Shown one piece after another: positions 9,641 to 18,491 of a stretch of DNA of 64,000 nt. Source of the stretch: Verrucomicrobiia bacterium (GTDB taxonomy: Bacteria > Verrucomicrobiota > Verrucomicrobiia > Opitutales > Cerasicoccaceae); contig JAUIHT010000003.1 of NCBI GenBank assembly GCA_030432235.1, forward strand, positions 434,001 to 498,000. Direction: 5' to 3'. Below the pieces are notes generated by a model. The model was not told where the DNA came from. It saw only the letters and a program-made list of their open reading frames with translations, and ran no database searches. Each line of letters begins with the position of its first letter. Positions within the stretch are counted from its first letter, which is position 1. The translations under genes and the position numbers were made by a program.

Positions 9641-10014
9641 TTAACCACAGAGGACACGGAGAAAATATATACTTGGCCTTCTTATGGACGTGGACGTCGA
9701 TACGATAGCAAAAATTGAGATAGATGCCCATGGTCATCTACTTATATATCCGTCATTCAATGAATACCCAATGATCTATCGAGAAGCTGCAGAGGTGCAT
9801 TGGGAGCCCAATGGAAGATATCTGTATTCGCCAAAGCCGAGGGAATGGAGTTACTTGGACTGGTTTAAGCATATTATCTCTATCGCTAGTAACTTAACAC
9901 TTTGGGAACACACTCAGTGGGAAAATATCCCCGATGAATTGCGAATAAGTGCCGAGCAGTGGATAATAAAACAAGGCAAATAAACTCCGTGTTCTCTGTG
10001 TCCTCCGTGGTTAA
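9641..10014. repeat. Inverted repeat pair (CACAGAGGACAC type) around an orphan gene
   Basis: The left arm (9641-9662) reads TTAACCACAGAGGACAC then GGAG. The right arm (9985-10014), read on the minus strand, gives TTAACCACGGAGGACAC, then an extra AGAGAACAC, then GGAG. The arms are near-identical, inverted, and lie directly outside a single 100-codon gene. Short purine-rich repeats of this wording are dispersed in many bacterial genomes. Confidence 0.7.
9684..9983 (+). CDS. Orphan hypothetical protein inside an inverted repeat
   Basis: This 99-residue protein is rich in Trp, Tyr and Ile (EYPMIYREAAEVHWEPNGRYLY, then PREWSYLDWFKHI). It has no signal peptide or membrane segment. The base composition is clearly lower in GC than the flanking purE and propeller genes, which suggests recent acquisition. 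It resembles small single-domain proteins often carried in gene cassettes or next to immunity genes. I do not recognise a named family, and function is unknown. A strong ribosome-binding site is not evident. Confidence 0.6.
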   Translation: MDVDVDTIAKIEIDAHGHLLIYPSFNEYPMIYREAAEVHWEPNGRYLYSPKPREWSYLDWFKHIISIASNLTLWEHTQWENIPDELRISAEQWIIKQGK

Positions 10015-10069
10015 AAAATAATCCACCTTCGTAAGTTCATATTGGTAAAAGTCGAAGCGATGAAGACGC

Positions 10070-11341
10070 CTAAAGCAGCGGCGTCATGTCAGCCACGAAG
10101 ACCCGGCGTGTGCCGCCAACGTAGGCGTTGAAGGCGATGCGGCGCCAGTCGCGGTCCCAGGCCGGATGCGGGTCCACACGCAGAACGCCATCCTCGCAGG
10201 GCTGGCGGGTGTTAATACGCACGATGTAGCGATCTTCACCAGTCGCAGGGTCGATCCAGCGCAGAGGGATAGTGCCGTCATCGTAGACAGGAAAATCCCA
10301 GGCGCTATTGTAGGTATCGGTCAAAATGTGCCCGCAAGGGTGAACTGTCGGATGACCGGAGCCCTGCACACCCGGCGCCATGATTCGCAAATCGCTGCCG
10401 TCCTCGTTGACAGACACCAAACGCATGATGTCCCCGTCGATTTTGAGGTTCATTGAGATGCGCCGTCCATCGGGAAACCAAGTGGCGTGATGACCTCCCT
10501 TGCGCCATTGCTCGGGACCGATGGCGCAGTGGATAGGCCCGCCGCACTCCAGGCCGAGTGTGAACCAGGCGAACTCGACCGACCTAGGTGCGGAAGCGAA
10601 CAGGTTCCACTGCTCCTCGTCCTTGGCCGGGAACCACCGCAGGCTGACCATGAGCCGGTCGCCCTGCGGGTTGAACTTACAGTGAAAGCCGTAAATCTCC
10701 TGACGCTCCGGGTCGGGCAGTTGCACGGGCGGCTCTGCGCGCTCCAGAAGCTCTGCGATGGAAACAAGCAGGTGGCGCTCGCCCGTCACCGTGTTGGTCA
10801 GGAAAAAACCGTCGTCCTCCACCGCCCCATGGTTGGCCCGCACGCCCTCCCGGGGTACCTGCACACCATAGCCCGGCTGCGTCTTGGAAGTGGTTTTGAG
10901 ATTAGCCGAGACGAGCCGGCGCCCGTCCGGCGAAGCGTGGTAGACGGTGCCCTCCATGCGCTGCCGCGCGCCGCTCAACGGATCCAACTTCCAGGCGAAC
11001 GGCTCCCAGGTGTCCGTATCGACATCGTTGAAAAACAGCTCGTGGTCGCTGCCGCCCCAATTGAGATTGGCCCCGAGCTGCGGCTCCCAGCCACGCGTTT
11101 CAGCCACCACACGATGCTCACCCGTCTCCAGATCGACCAGCCCGATGGCCGCAACCTCCCCAGGACGCGGCTGGCGGTCCTCGAAGGGAAACTGAAAAAC
11201 CGCTAGGTAACGCCCCGATGGGCTAAAAGGGCTGGTATCGAAAAACCGGTGCAAGCAACCAGGCACGTTAGGAGTCACGCACCACACCGGCACGGCGGGG
11301 TCAAAGTCCGTGTAGCGGGGAAACGAGGGGTGAAGGGTCAT
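10070..11341 (-). CDS. Cytosolic beta-propeller protein, oligogalacturonate-lyase-like fold
   Basis: This 423-residue protein has no signal peptide. It is built of repeated WD40/PD40-like strands ending in Asp-Gly turns (FSPSGRYLAVFQF, ASPDGRRLVSA, NPQGDRLMVSL, WFPDGRRISMN). Blades of this kind, with conserved His in GGHHATWFP and GHPTVHPCGHILTDTY, are reminiscent of oligogalacturonate lyase (PL22) and related sugar-acting propellers. Metal-binding His residues are compatible with catalysis, but this is inference. It ends the Obg transcription unit, starting only 4 bp after the obg stop. Confidence 0.6.
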   Translation of the reverse strand: MTLHPSFPRYTDFDPAVPVWCVTPNVPGCLHRFFDTSPFSPSGRYLAVFQFPFEDRQPRPGEVAAIGLVDLETGEHRVVAETRGWEPQLGANLNWGGSDHELFFNDVDTDTWEPFAWKLDPLSGARQRMEGTVYHASPDGRRLVSANLKTTSKTQPGYGVQVPREGVRANHGAVEDDGFFLTNTVTGERHLLVSIAELLERAEPPVQLPDPERQEIYGFHCKFNPQGDRLMVSLRWFPAKDEEQWNLFASAPRSVEFAWFTLGLECGGPIHCAIGPEQWRKGGHHATWFPDGRRISMNLKIDGDIMRLVSVNEDGSDLRIMAPGVQGSGHPTVHPCGHILTDTYNSAWDFPVYDDGTIPLRWIDPATGEDRYIVRINTRQPCEDGVLRVDPHPAWDRDWRRIAFNAYVGGTRRVFVADMTPLL

Positions 11342-11345
11342 GGCA

Positions 11346-12335
11346 CTAGGCCGTTAGTTCGAAGATGCGTTCCTTGGCGTGGTCCAGGCCTTCGCCGGTG
11401 CGACAGGAGAGCGGCACGACCTCCACATCGCGGTGCTTTTTCTTAAACGCATTGAGGTGGTCGACGGCCTCGGGGAGGTCCACCTTGTTGGCCAGGACCA
11501 GGCGCGGCTTTTCCAGCATGGCCGCGTCGTAGTGCTCCAGCTCGTTGAGGAGCGTGGTATAGTCTTCAATGGGCGACCGCTGGTCGACGGCGGCGAAATC
11601 GATGATGAGCAGCAGGCAGCGGCAGCGCTCGATGTGACGCAGGAAGCGGTGCCCGAGGCCCTTGTTTTCGTGCGCCCCGGCGATGAGCCCGGGGATATCC
11701 GCCACGCTACGGCGCGAGTACTTTTCGGGAAAGTCGATAATACCCACACTCGGTTGGAGCGTGGTGAAGGGGTATGCGCCGGTCTTGGGCCGCGCCATGG
11801 TCAGGCTGTTGACCAGGCTGGACTTGCCCGCGTTGGGCAGCCCGACCAGCCCGGCATCCGCTATGGTTTTTAAGACAAAGTGAAAGCGACCGACCTCGCC
11901 CGGCTCCCCTTCGGTGAACTTGCGCGGAGCCTGGTCGATGGGGCTTTTGAACTCTGTGTTGCCCAGGCCGCCCTGCCCTCCCTTGAGCAGAACGATCTCC
12001 TGACCGTGTTCGAGCACCTCGCAGACCGCCTCGCGGGTGTCCTCGTCCTGCACGATGAGCCCCAGCGGCACCTTCAGGCGCTTGTCCTTGCCGTAGGCGC
12101 CATGCTGATTCTTACCGCGGCCCGGCTCACCGTTTTGCGCCTTGGCGTGCGGAGTGTACTGGTAGTCGATGAGGTCCGCCGTGTTTTCGTCGCCGACCAG
12201 CACGATGCTGCCGCCCCGGCCGCCGTTGCCGCCATTAGGGCCGCCCTTGGGCTTGTACTTCTCCCGCAGGAAGCTGACACAGCCGTTCCCGCCGTTGCCC
12301 GCTTTCAAATCCACCGTAACCTCGTCTACAAACAT
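11346..12335 (-). CDS. obgE: GTPase Obg/CgtA
   Basis: This is the ribosome-associated GTPase needed for 50S maturation and growth control. The glycine-rich Obg fold is at residues 1-158 (GGPNGGNGGRGGS). The G domain follows, with P-loop GLPNAGKSSL (165-174), switch motif DIPGLIAGAHENKGLGHRFL and NKVD at 283-286. The protein stops at 329 residues, directly after the G domain, so it lacks the C-terminal OCT domain of Bacillus Obg and the acidic tail of the E. coli protein. The ribosome-binding region GTGAGG lies just before the ATG. Confidence 0.96.
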   Translation of the reverse strand: MFVDEVTVDLKAGNGGNGCVSFLREKYKPKGGPNGGNGGRGGSIVLVGDENTADLIDYQYTPHAKAQNGEPGRGKNQHGAYGKDKRLKVPLGLIVQDEDTREAVCEVLEHGQEIVLLKGGQGGLGNTEFKSPIDQAPRKFTEGEPGEVGRFHFVLKTIADAGLVGLPNAGKSSLVNSLTMARPKTGAYPFTTLQPSVGIIDFPEKYSRRSVADIPGLIAGAHENKGLGHRFLRHIERCRCLLLIIDFAAVDQRSPIEDYTTLLNELEHYDAAMLEKPRLVLANKVDLPEAVDHLNAFKKKHRDVEVVPLSCRTGEGLDHAKERIFELTA

Positions 12336-12481
12336 AATTCCGCCTCACGATGACAACTCCCCGCCGCCACGCAACGCCAGAAGCATAAAGGCGCATAAGC
12401 GTACGATCGGGAGGAGAGTTACCCTGGCAGGTACCCGCGTTATGCCGATCCCCTTCCGTACGCTGGCTCTGGCGCAATAAT

Positions 12482-13759
12482 TTACGGTTCCACCCGCATC
12501 AGTACCACGGCATGATCCTGGCCGGTTGCTTGATTCGTGGCCAAACCAGTAATGTAAACACCGTTATCCGACATGGCCGTGGGGAAGAAATCAGTCCATT
12601 GCGGATCCGTTGTCCCGGATAGGCGGGGCGAAGCCTGTTCTACAATAGCATCCAGGTCATAGGTCTCAATATTGCTCCCATTGAGAGGCGACAAAGCACC
12701 CGTAGCGGGTTCTCGTTTCTGCTCCATGTAGTCGGTCGTTGTCAATATCCTCAAAGGCACACCTGAAACAGGACTACTCAACGCAATACCATCGGAGTCT
12801 GCCCCCAGAACATGGTTTTTAGAACCGTCTTGCAGCCAGAGACTGTAATCCTCGGTATAGGCAAGTATCTGGCTACTATTGTTTATATCAATTGGTTCAT
12901 AGGTAACCGAATTTCCGTTCTCGGCGGAGTAGTAGAAACTACGCGCATAAATTCCTTCAAAATCTGCTGTAACACCATCTATATATTCTACGAGACTTGG
13001 CGCATTCTGATAAGCCGATATAATGTATGCAGGGATGTAATTGCGAAGGGCGCCAACCCATTCGCCAGAATTATTCATGGCAGCAGGATAATATTCCCGA
13101 TCATTATAGACCTCATCCCATTCATAAAGAGTATCAGGGTTGGGAGATTCGGGGTATTTAATGTAGCATGTAATTATTTCCACAGGCTCAAATTTGTTTC
13201 CCCATCCGCTACTAATATTGCCCTCACGCAACCAGTACTGACCGTCTGGAGTTTTTCTACGCCCAAGAAAATGTCCATTATCATTAACAAGAGATATGAT
13301 AGAGCTATGTGTCTCGGCATCAGGCAGGGCCTTGGAATCAAATAGTACTGGCGTTGCAGAACCGGCAGGCCAGTAAGCCGCATAGGTTTCGTCGGTTGAA
13401 AAAAAAGGGTCGTATAAATCGTTCTCCACACCTCCTACGACGACCCCATCATTATTAATATCCGTAGCGAGTACCCAATTGCCCTGAACGTCTGCCTCCA
13501 AAGTAATTTCACCGCTGGGATGCCATACTTTGGCAGGAACCAAATCATCGTTTCTAAACAACACGTGCAGATTATTGCTAACCGCAATCGGCCAGCGCTC
13601 ATAATCACCCCCAACGTAGCCCAGGTCTATGATGGCAAAACCCGGGATTTCTTGTTCAACTAAAGACGACAAGCCGGTAGGCCCAATTGCATACCGAGAC
13701 TGTCCGGCTAGCTGCGCTGACCATACACATGCGAGTAACGCTAAAAACAAAGTTTTCAT
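12482..13759 (-). CDS. Secreted HAF-repeat-like hypothetical protein
   Basis: The 425-residue protein has a signal peptide (hydrophobic at 3-18, cleavage near LAGQS). Weak repeats of about 50 residues follow, centred on phrases such as ATDINNDGVVVGG, LVNDNGHFLGRR, AMNNSGEWVGAL and AMSDNGVYITGLA. The pattern (I/M)NNxGxxVG resembles extracellular HAF repeats predicted to form propeller-like surface proteins. Function is unknown. GC is lower than in the flanking housekeeping genes. It is the last of three secreted-protein genes, 19 bp after the preceding one. Confidence 0.65.
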   Translation of the reverse strand: MKTLFLALLACVWSAQLAGQSRYAIGPTGLSSLVEQEIPGFAIIDLGYVGGDYERWPIAVSNNLHVLFRNDDLVPAKVWHPSGEITLEADVQGNWVLATDINNDGVVVGGVENDLYDPFFSTDETYAAYWPAGSATPVLFDSKALPDAETHSSIISLVNDNGHFLGRRKTPDGQYWLREGNISSGWGNKFEPVEIITCYIKYPESPNPDTLYEWDEVYNDREYYPAAMNNSGEWVGALRNYIPAYIISAYQNAPSLVEYIDGVTADFEGIYARSFYYSAENGNSVTYEPIDINNSSQILAYTEDYSLWLQDGSKNHVLGADSDGIALSSPVSGVPLRILTTTDYMEQKREPATGALSPLNGSNIETYDLDAIVEQASPRLSGTTDPQWTDFFPTAMSDNGVYITGLATNQATGQDHAVVLMRVEP

Positions 13760-13778
13760 TAGTTACATCAGCGAATAC

Positions 13779-14957
13779 CTAGTCTGCGATAGTCAGTGAA
13801 TACACGCCTTGTGTATTATGTGGAAGATCTTGACTGCCATATGTGGTTGAATAAACGGTGAACAAAGTGCCATTAGATTGTTTTTTTACGATCTGGAACC
13901 AGTCACCTTCGGCAGCTCCTGCTGTCCATGTGTAGGTGGTAGTCCCATCCCCATTGGACTGGGCCTCGAAGTTTTCGATAGGGGGCCTCGCATGAGCAGC
14001 AGAATCGACTGTGTGGAGCGTGAAGGTCAGGCTGTCTTGATTCGGTAAGCTTACTTCAATGGTAGTGGTGCCAATGCTGGGTGGCGTTTTAAAAGCTGCG
14101 ATGCTACCGGCTTGAGTATTTCTCAGCGTGAGGGACGCATATAGGTCCTGGTCGGACAGGGACTTGCTTAGGCCTGCGTATCCACCATTAACCACAAACC
14201 TGAGCGGAGCGTTCTCAATTTCGGACCCATCCTCATCCCGCACGGACACCAGAAGGGTTTCGCTGAGAACCGTGGAAGGGATACCTATCTGGCGATCTCC
14301 CCTATGCGCATACAGCGTGGCAGGTTGCCCGTTAAAGAAATCTGCCGCACCAGTTTCATCGAACCACTCCTCAAGATTGGCGATACCGTCGCCGTCATAA
14401 TCGCCGTTGGCGAGCAGGTCCGCTTCGGTCGTGATGGCATTGTCCGGGTCGTAGTAAGCCCAATTCGGCTCATTGACAACTGCCAGCTTCCAGGCGGAAG
14501 AAACGTCACTATCCCAGATGGCCTCAATGTCATCCGGTATCCCGTCGAAGTCGGTGTCGGTTTTGTCGAGAGGATCGGTTCCGAGGTCGAGCTCGAGCTG
14601 GTTGCCGAAACCGTCATCGTCGAAGTCGTCCTCCCAGGCATTGGCGGTGGGGACGTCGCTCATCATCAGACGCAGGAAGAAAGGCTCAGACGAACTTATC
14701 GAAAAGCCCCAGGCAATGGTTTGGTCCTGCCCCGGCTCAATGATGGGGACGTAGTCCCACTCCATCAGGTCGCTGGATTGCTGGATGAAGTAGGTCCAGC
14801 CGATACGGCCCTGCCATTCAAAGGAATAGGAGTCAGTATCCGAATCATAAAAGATCATGCTGTCCTCAGTGATGCCCGTTGGTGTGAGGGCCAGGGCAGA
14901 GACCACTCCCGCCAACGTAGAAACAAATGAGAGAAATAGTGTTTTCCAGCAGTTCAT
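13779..14957 (-). CDS. Secreted protein with thrombospondin type-3-like calcium motifs
   Basis: After a signal peptide the 392-residue protein shows a beta domain with WTYFIQQSSDLMEWDYV, a wording found in many verrucomicrobial surface proteins. DxDxDG-type calcium loops follow: DDFDDDGFGNQLELDLGTDP, DTDFDGIPDDIE and NGDYDGDGIANLEEW. The C-terminal half is Ig-like (SVRDEDGSEIENAPLRFVVNGG, then an invasin-like strand pattern). The start overlaps the stop of the preceding gene by 4 bp (ATGA). The likely location is outside the cytoplasm, and its partners may be the two adjacent gene products. Confidence 0.65.
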   Translation of the reverse strand: MNCWKTLFLSFVSTLAGVVSALALTPTGITEDSMIFYDSDTDSYSFEWQGRIGWTYFIQQSSDLMEWDYVPIIEPGQDQTIAWGFSISSSEPFFLRLMMSDVPTANAWEDDFDDDGFGNQLELDLGTDPLDKTDTDFDGIPDDIEAIWDSDVSSAWKLAVVNEPNWAYYDPDNAITTEADLLANGDYDGDGIANLEEWFDETGAADFFNGQPATLYAHRGDRQIGIPSTVLSETLLVSVRDEDGSEIENAPLRFVVNGGYAGLSKSLSDQDLYASLTLRNTQAGSIAAFKTPPSIGTTTIEVSLPNQDSLTFTLHTVDSAAHARPPIENFEAQSNGDGTTTYTWTAGAAEGDWFQIVKKQSNGTLFTVYSTTYGSQDLPHNTQGVYSLTIAD

Positions 14958-15901
14958 TGGTTGCCTCCTTTCGTGGCTTGATCGGATTCGCCAGAGGCAG
15001 GGTCGCCATTTTCGTAGGCGCTATTCTTCTCCGGCCAAAAATGAATGACAGCGTCCTTCTTGGGTTTGGGGTGGGCCTCATCGTAGCGCTTGCGGGCAGC
15101 CTTCAGCGCTTCCGCGCGCTGGTGCTCCGTTTGGAGTCGCCGTGCGTTCTGCTCATAATAGGCGTGCAAGGCATCCATCGCGGTAAACGCCTGCGGATCG
15201 GGATTACCTGACCCTTCGTCCAAGAATAGCACGTATTCCGCCCGCCCCGGGGTAAAGGCCGGAAGCAGCGGCACCGGGGAGCGAGTCGCGCGCGACATAG
15301 CCATAGTAGATTCCCGAAAGGCTCGCTCGGGTGTCCTCTCATTCCCGATACCCATAAAAATGTGGTAGAGCGTGTCCCCATGCTCCAATTGGGTAACGCC
15401 GCGCAGGTAGTTAAAATCCACATTGCTCCACGCAACGTAGGTTTGGCCGTCGTACTGCCACCGCAGACAAGTGACGGCCCGATCATAGACCGTCGCGGAG
15501 TAGTTGAACTGGGCCTGCGCCAACTGGGAAAGCCGCTCCTGCTCCGCTAACTCGTTCACATTAGCAGGTTTTTGCTCCGGCTCCCAGGCGGCAGACTTCA
15601 ATTCCGCCCGCTCCGGAGGAGCCACACGATTCCATATGAGCTTACGCCCGTCTAACGTGGTTTCCGTCCGATCCAAAACCTGAAACCGCACCCTGCGGGC
15701 GTTCTTCCAGGTCTCCGGTTCCCGTTTTTCGGCCTCCGCTTTTAAGATGAGGACATCCGCCTCACCCTCAGTGAGCGGCGCAGGGATACTTTCCGGGGCT
15801 GAGAACTTGCCGACCGGAGCCTCTTGTAATGACTGGGCAAAAGCTTGCGGCAAAGCCACCGTCAGCGCAAAAGCTGTCAGGAATAACAAGTGAGGTTTCA
15901 T
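14954..15901 (-). CDS. Secreted hypothetical protein, first gene of a three-gene unit
   Basis: The 315-residue protein has a signal peptide (hydrophobic at 4-20, cleavage after AFAQS). A charged, partly helical domain follows with no family I recognise. Notable stretches are TCLRWQYDGQTYVAWSNVDFNYL and an Ala/Glu/Arg-rich helix at about 250-285. The C-terminus is Lys- and Asp-rich and hydrophilic. Its stop overlaps the start of the next gene by 4 bp, so the two are co-translated. No known function can be assigned. Confidence 0.6.
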   Translation of the reverse strand: MKPHLLFLTAFALTVALPQAFAQSLQEAPVGKFSAPESIPAPLTEGEADVLILKAEAEKREPETWKNARRVRFQVLDRTETTLDGRKLIWNRVAPPERAELKSAAWEPEQKPANVNELAEQERLSQLAQAQFNYSATVYDRAVTCLRWQYDGQTYVAWSNVDFNYLRGVTQLEHGDTLYHIFMGIGNERTPERAFRESTMAMSRATRSPVPLLPAFTPGRAEYVLFLDEGSGNPDPQAFTAMDALHAYYEQNARRLQTEHQRAEALKAARKRYDEAHPKPKKDAVIHFWPEKNSAYENGDPASGESDQATKGGNQ

Positions 15902-16190
15902 GACTTATGGCCCTAGCAATCAAGCAATATGACAGATGAAGGTCCAGTGAAATGTAAGGCGACTTTCCGTGGTATAGTAACTATAAGATGTCGTTTGCCT
16001 TAAATTACCCACATATGGGTAGATTTGAGACCGACAAACTCCCACAATCATAGGTATTAAAACATGCGTAGCGCTTTCTCCGAGAACTCAACGCCCTTAA
16101 GCCTGATGTCTGAAAGCCACGGACAGCTCGACTGGCCTCTGACAAATCCAGACCGGTAGAGTCCCGGCTACCCACAAAGCAACCAGGCAC
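15902..16190. other. Intergenic region with two small palindromes
   Basis: This roughly 290-bp region upstream of the secreted-protein genes holds a perfect palindrome TATAGT-A-ACTATA (15973-15985) and an inverted repeat ACCCA-CATA-TGGGT (16007-16020). Either could be a regulator site for the leftward unit, but no clear -35/-10 pair stands out. The rest (16021-16190) contains no convincing gene. Confidence 0.4.
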
Positions 16191-16228
16191 AAAAAAGGCA
16201 GGGACAACTGACTAACGGTCCCTGCCCT
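16191..16228 (-). terminator. Rho-independent terminator of hppA
   Basis: On the minus strand a 9-bp stem GGCAGGGAC / GTCCCTGCC (16218-16226 pairing with 16197-16205) with a loop of about 12 nt is followed by six T residues (16191-16196). It lies just 24 bp after the hppA stop codon. Confidence 0.85.
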
Positions 16229-16249
16229 TTGTTATGTTCAAGCAACGAG

Positions 16250-18460
16250 CTAAAACAGGGTATACGAAACGTTGAGCCCGGCGGTGACGATGGAGACCAT
16301 GGTCATGAGCTTGATCAGGATGTTGATGCTCGGGCCGGAGGTGTCCTTGAAGGGGTCGCCCACGGTGTCGCCGATGACGGCGGCTTTGTGCGCGGCGGAG
16401 CCTTTGCCGCCGAGGTGTCCTTCCTCGATGTACTTCTTGGCATTGTCCCAGGCGCCGCCACTGTTGGCCATCATGACCGCGAGGCAGAAGCCGGAGGCGA
16501 GTGCGCCGGCCAGCAGGCCGAAGACGCCCGGCACGCCAAGGAGCAGCCCGACGCCCACCGGAACGATGACGGCGAGGCAGGACGGCAAAAGCATTTCATG
16601 CTGCGCGGCCATGGTGCTGATTTGCACACACTGCGCGTAGTCGGGCTCGGCCTTGCCTTCCATGATGCCGGTGATTTCGCGGAACTGGCGGCGGACTTCG
16701 TCAACCATCTTGCCGGCGGCGCGGCCGACCGCGTTCATGGTCAGGCCGCAGAAGACGAAGGACATCATGGCCCCGAGGAAGACGCCGAGGAGCACCTTGG
16801 GGTTCATGAGGTTGACCTCAAAGTAGTTCATGAAGTCGGTCAGGTTGGCCTTTTCGACGGCTTCCATGCTGTCAATGTTGAGCTGCTGCAAAACGACCTC
16901 CAGGCGCTCGGGCTTGAGGTGACGCAACGCGATTTTTAACTCTTCGACATAGCTCGCGAGGAGTGCCAAAGCCGTAAGGGCGGCACTGCCGATGGCAAAG
17001 CCCTTGCCGGTGGCGGCGGTGGTGTTGCCGAGGGCGTCGAGAGCGTCGGTGCGCTGGCGCACTTCGGGCGGCAGGCCGGACATTTCGGCGTTGCCCCCGG
17101 CGTTGTCAGCGATGGGCCCGTAGGCGTCGGTGGCGAGGGTGATACCGAGCGTGGAGAGCATGCCGACGGCGGCGATGCCGATGCCGTAGAGGCCTTGGCT
17201 CATGGTGTCGGGCGAGAAGCTCCAGTCCCCGGCGGCGAAGCCGTAGGCCAGGAGGGTGCCGATGACGACCAGTAGCACGGGCCAGGCGACGGAGAGCAGG
17301 CCTTCACCCATGCCGCCGATGATGACGGTGGCGGGGCCGGTCTTGGTCATTTCGGCGATGCGCTGCGTGGGCTTGTAGGCGTGCGAGGTGTAAATCTCGG
17401 TGGCGTAGCCGATGCCGATACCGGTGAGGAGGCCGACCACGATGCTTCCCCAGAGCCCGGCGGCGTTTTCGAGGCCGAGCAGTTTGAGGATGATAAAAGA
17501 CACGATGATGATGCCGACGCTGGCCAAGTGGATGCCTTTGTTGAGCGCGCCCATGAGCTCCTTCATGTTGGCGCCTTCCTTCGTGCGGACGCTCAGCACG
17601 CCGACGATGGAGAGCAAGCTGCCGAGCGCGCCGATGAGCATGGGGGCGACCACGGCGGCGGCCTGTTGATCGGTCCCGGCGAAGGCGCCCGCGCCGAGGG
17701 CGGCGGTGGCGAGGATGGAGCCGCAATAGCTCTCGTAGAGGTCAGCGCCCATGCCCGCGACATCACCGACGTTGTCGCCGACGTTGTCCGCGATGGTGGC
17801 GGGGTTGCGCGGGTCGTCCTCGGGGATGCCCGCTTCGACCTTACCGACGAGGTCCGCGCCGACGTCAGCGGCCTTGGTGAAGATACCTCCACCGACACGT
17901 GCGAAGAGTGCCTGCAGGGAGGCGCCCATGCCGAAGGTCAGCATGGTGGTGGTGATGATGATGAGCTTTTCAGGCCCTTCATTGTCCACGAAGATGTTGA
18001 GCACGGCGTACCAGACGGAAATGTCCAGCAGGCCCAGACCAACAACGACGAGGCCCATGACCGCACCGCTGCGGAAGGCCACGCGCAGGCCGTGGTTGAG
18101 GCTATTGCTGGCGGCCTTGGCGGCGCGGGCGCTGGCCTGGGTGGCGGTTTTCATGCCGAACCAGCCGGCCAAACCGCTGAAGAGCCCGCCCGTAACGAAG
18201 GCGAAGGGCACCCAGCCATTCTGCACGTGGAGGCCGTAAGCCAGCCAGAGGAACAACAGCATCATCACGAGGAACACGCCTCCGACCACCTTGTACTGCT
18301 GCATCAGGTAGGCTCGAGCACCGGCTTTGACGTGGCCGGCGATGCGTTTCATTGTCTCGGTACCTTCGTCCTCCGCTATCATTTGATGATAGAATTTCCA
18401 TGCGAACACGAGGGCTACGCACGCGGATATCGGCACCAACCAAACTAGGGCTGCTTGCAT
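16250..18460 (-). CDS. hppA: Membrane-bound ion-pumping pyrophosphatase
   Basis: This 736-residue, roughly 16-helix protein couples pyrophosphate hydrolysis to H+ (or Na+) export. The substrate loop DVGADLVGKVEAGIPEDDPR continues into NPATIADNVGDNVGDVAG, and GDTVGDPFKDTSGPS closes the second pyrophosphate motif. The sequence GNTTAATGKGFAIGSA has Ala where potassium-independent pumps carry Lys, so a potassium-dependent type is predicted. Whether it pumps H+ or Na+ cannot be decided from this reading. It is monocistronic with its own terminator. Confidence 0.95.
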   Translation of the reverse strand: MQAALVWLVPISACVALVFAWKFYHQMIAEDEGTETMKRIAGHVKAGARAYLMQQYKVVGGVFLVMMLLFLWLAYGLHVQNGWVPFAFVTGGLFSGLAGWFGMKTATQASARAAKAASNSLNHGLRVAFRSGAVMGLVVVGLGLLDISVWYAVLNIFVDNEGPEKLIIITTTMLTFGMGASLQALFARVGGGIFTKAADVGADLVGKVEAGIPEDDPRNPATIADNVGDNVGDVAGMGADLYESYCGSILATAALGAGAFAGTDQQAAAVVAPMLIGALGSLLSIVGVLSVRTKEGANMKELMGALNKGIHLASVGIIIVSFIILKLLGLENAAGLWGSIVVGLLTGIGIGYATEIYTSHAYKPTQRIAEMTKTGPATVIIGGMGEGLLSVAWPVLLVVIGTLLAYGFAAGDWSFSPDTMSQGLYGIGIAAVGMLSTLGITLATDAYGPIADNAGGNAEMSGLPPEVRQRTDALDALGNTTAATGKGFAIGSAALTALALLASYVEELKIALRHLKPERLEVVLQQLNIDSMEAVEKANLTDFMNYFEVNLMNPKVLLGVFLGAMMSFVFCGLTMNAVGRAAGKMVDEVRRQFREITGIMEGKAEPDYAQCVQISTMAAQHEMLLPSCLAVIVPVGVGLLLGVPGVFGLLAGALASGFCLAVMMANSGGAWDNAKKYIEEGHLGGKGSAAHKAAVIGDTVGDPFKDTSGPSINILIKLMTMVSIVTAGLNVSYTLF

Positions 18461-18491
18461 AATGGGAATCAGTTAAGGGTTACCGGGAACC

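Noticed and set aside
16005-16190. Small gene on the minus strand between hppA and the secreted-protein unit
   Set aside because: 61 codons, high Ser/Arg/Cys content, no ribosome-binding site, no family resemblance.
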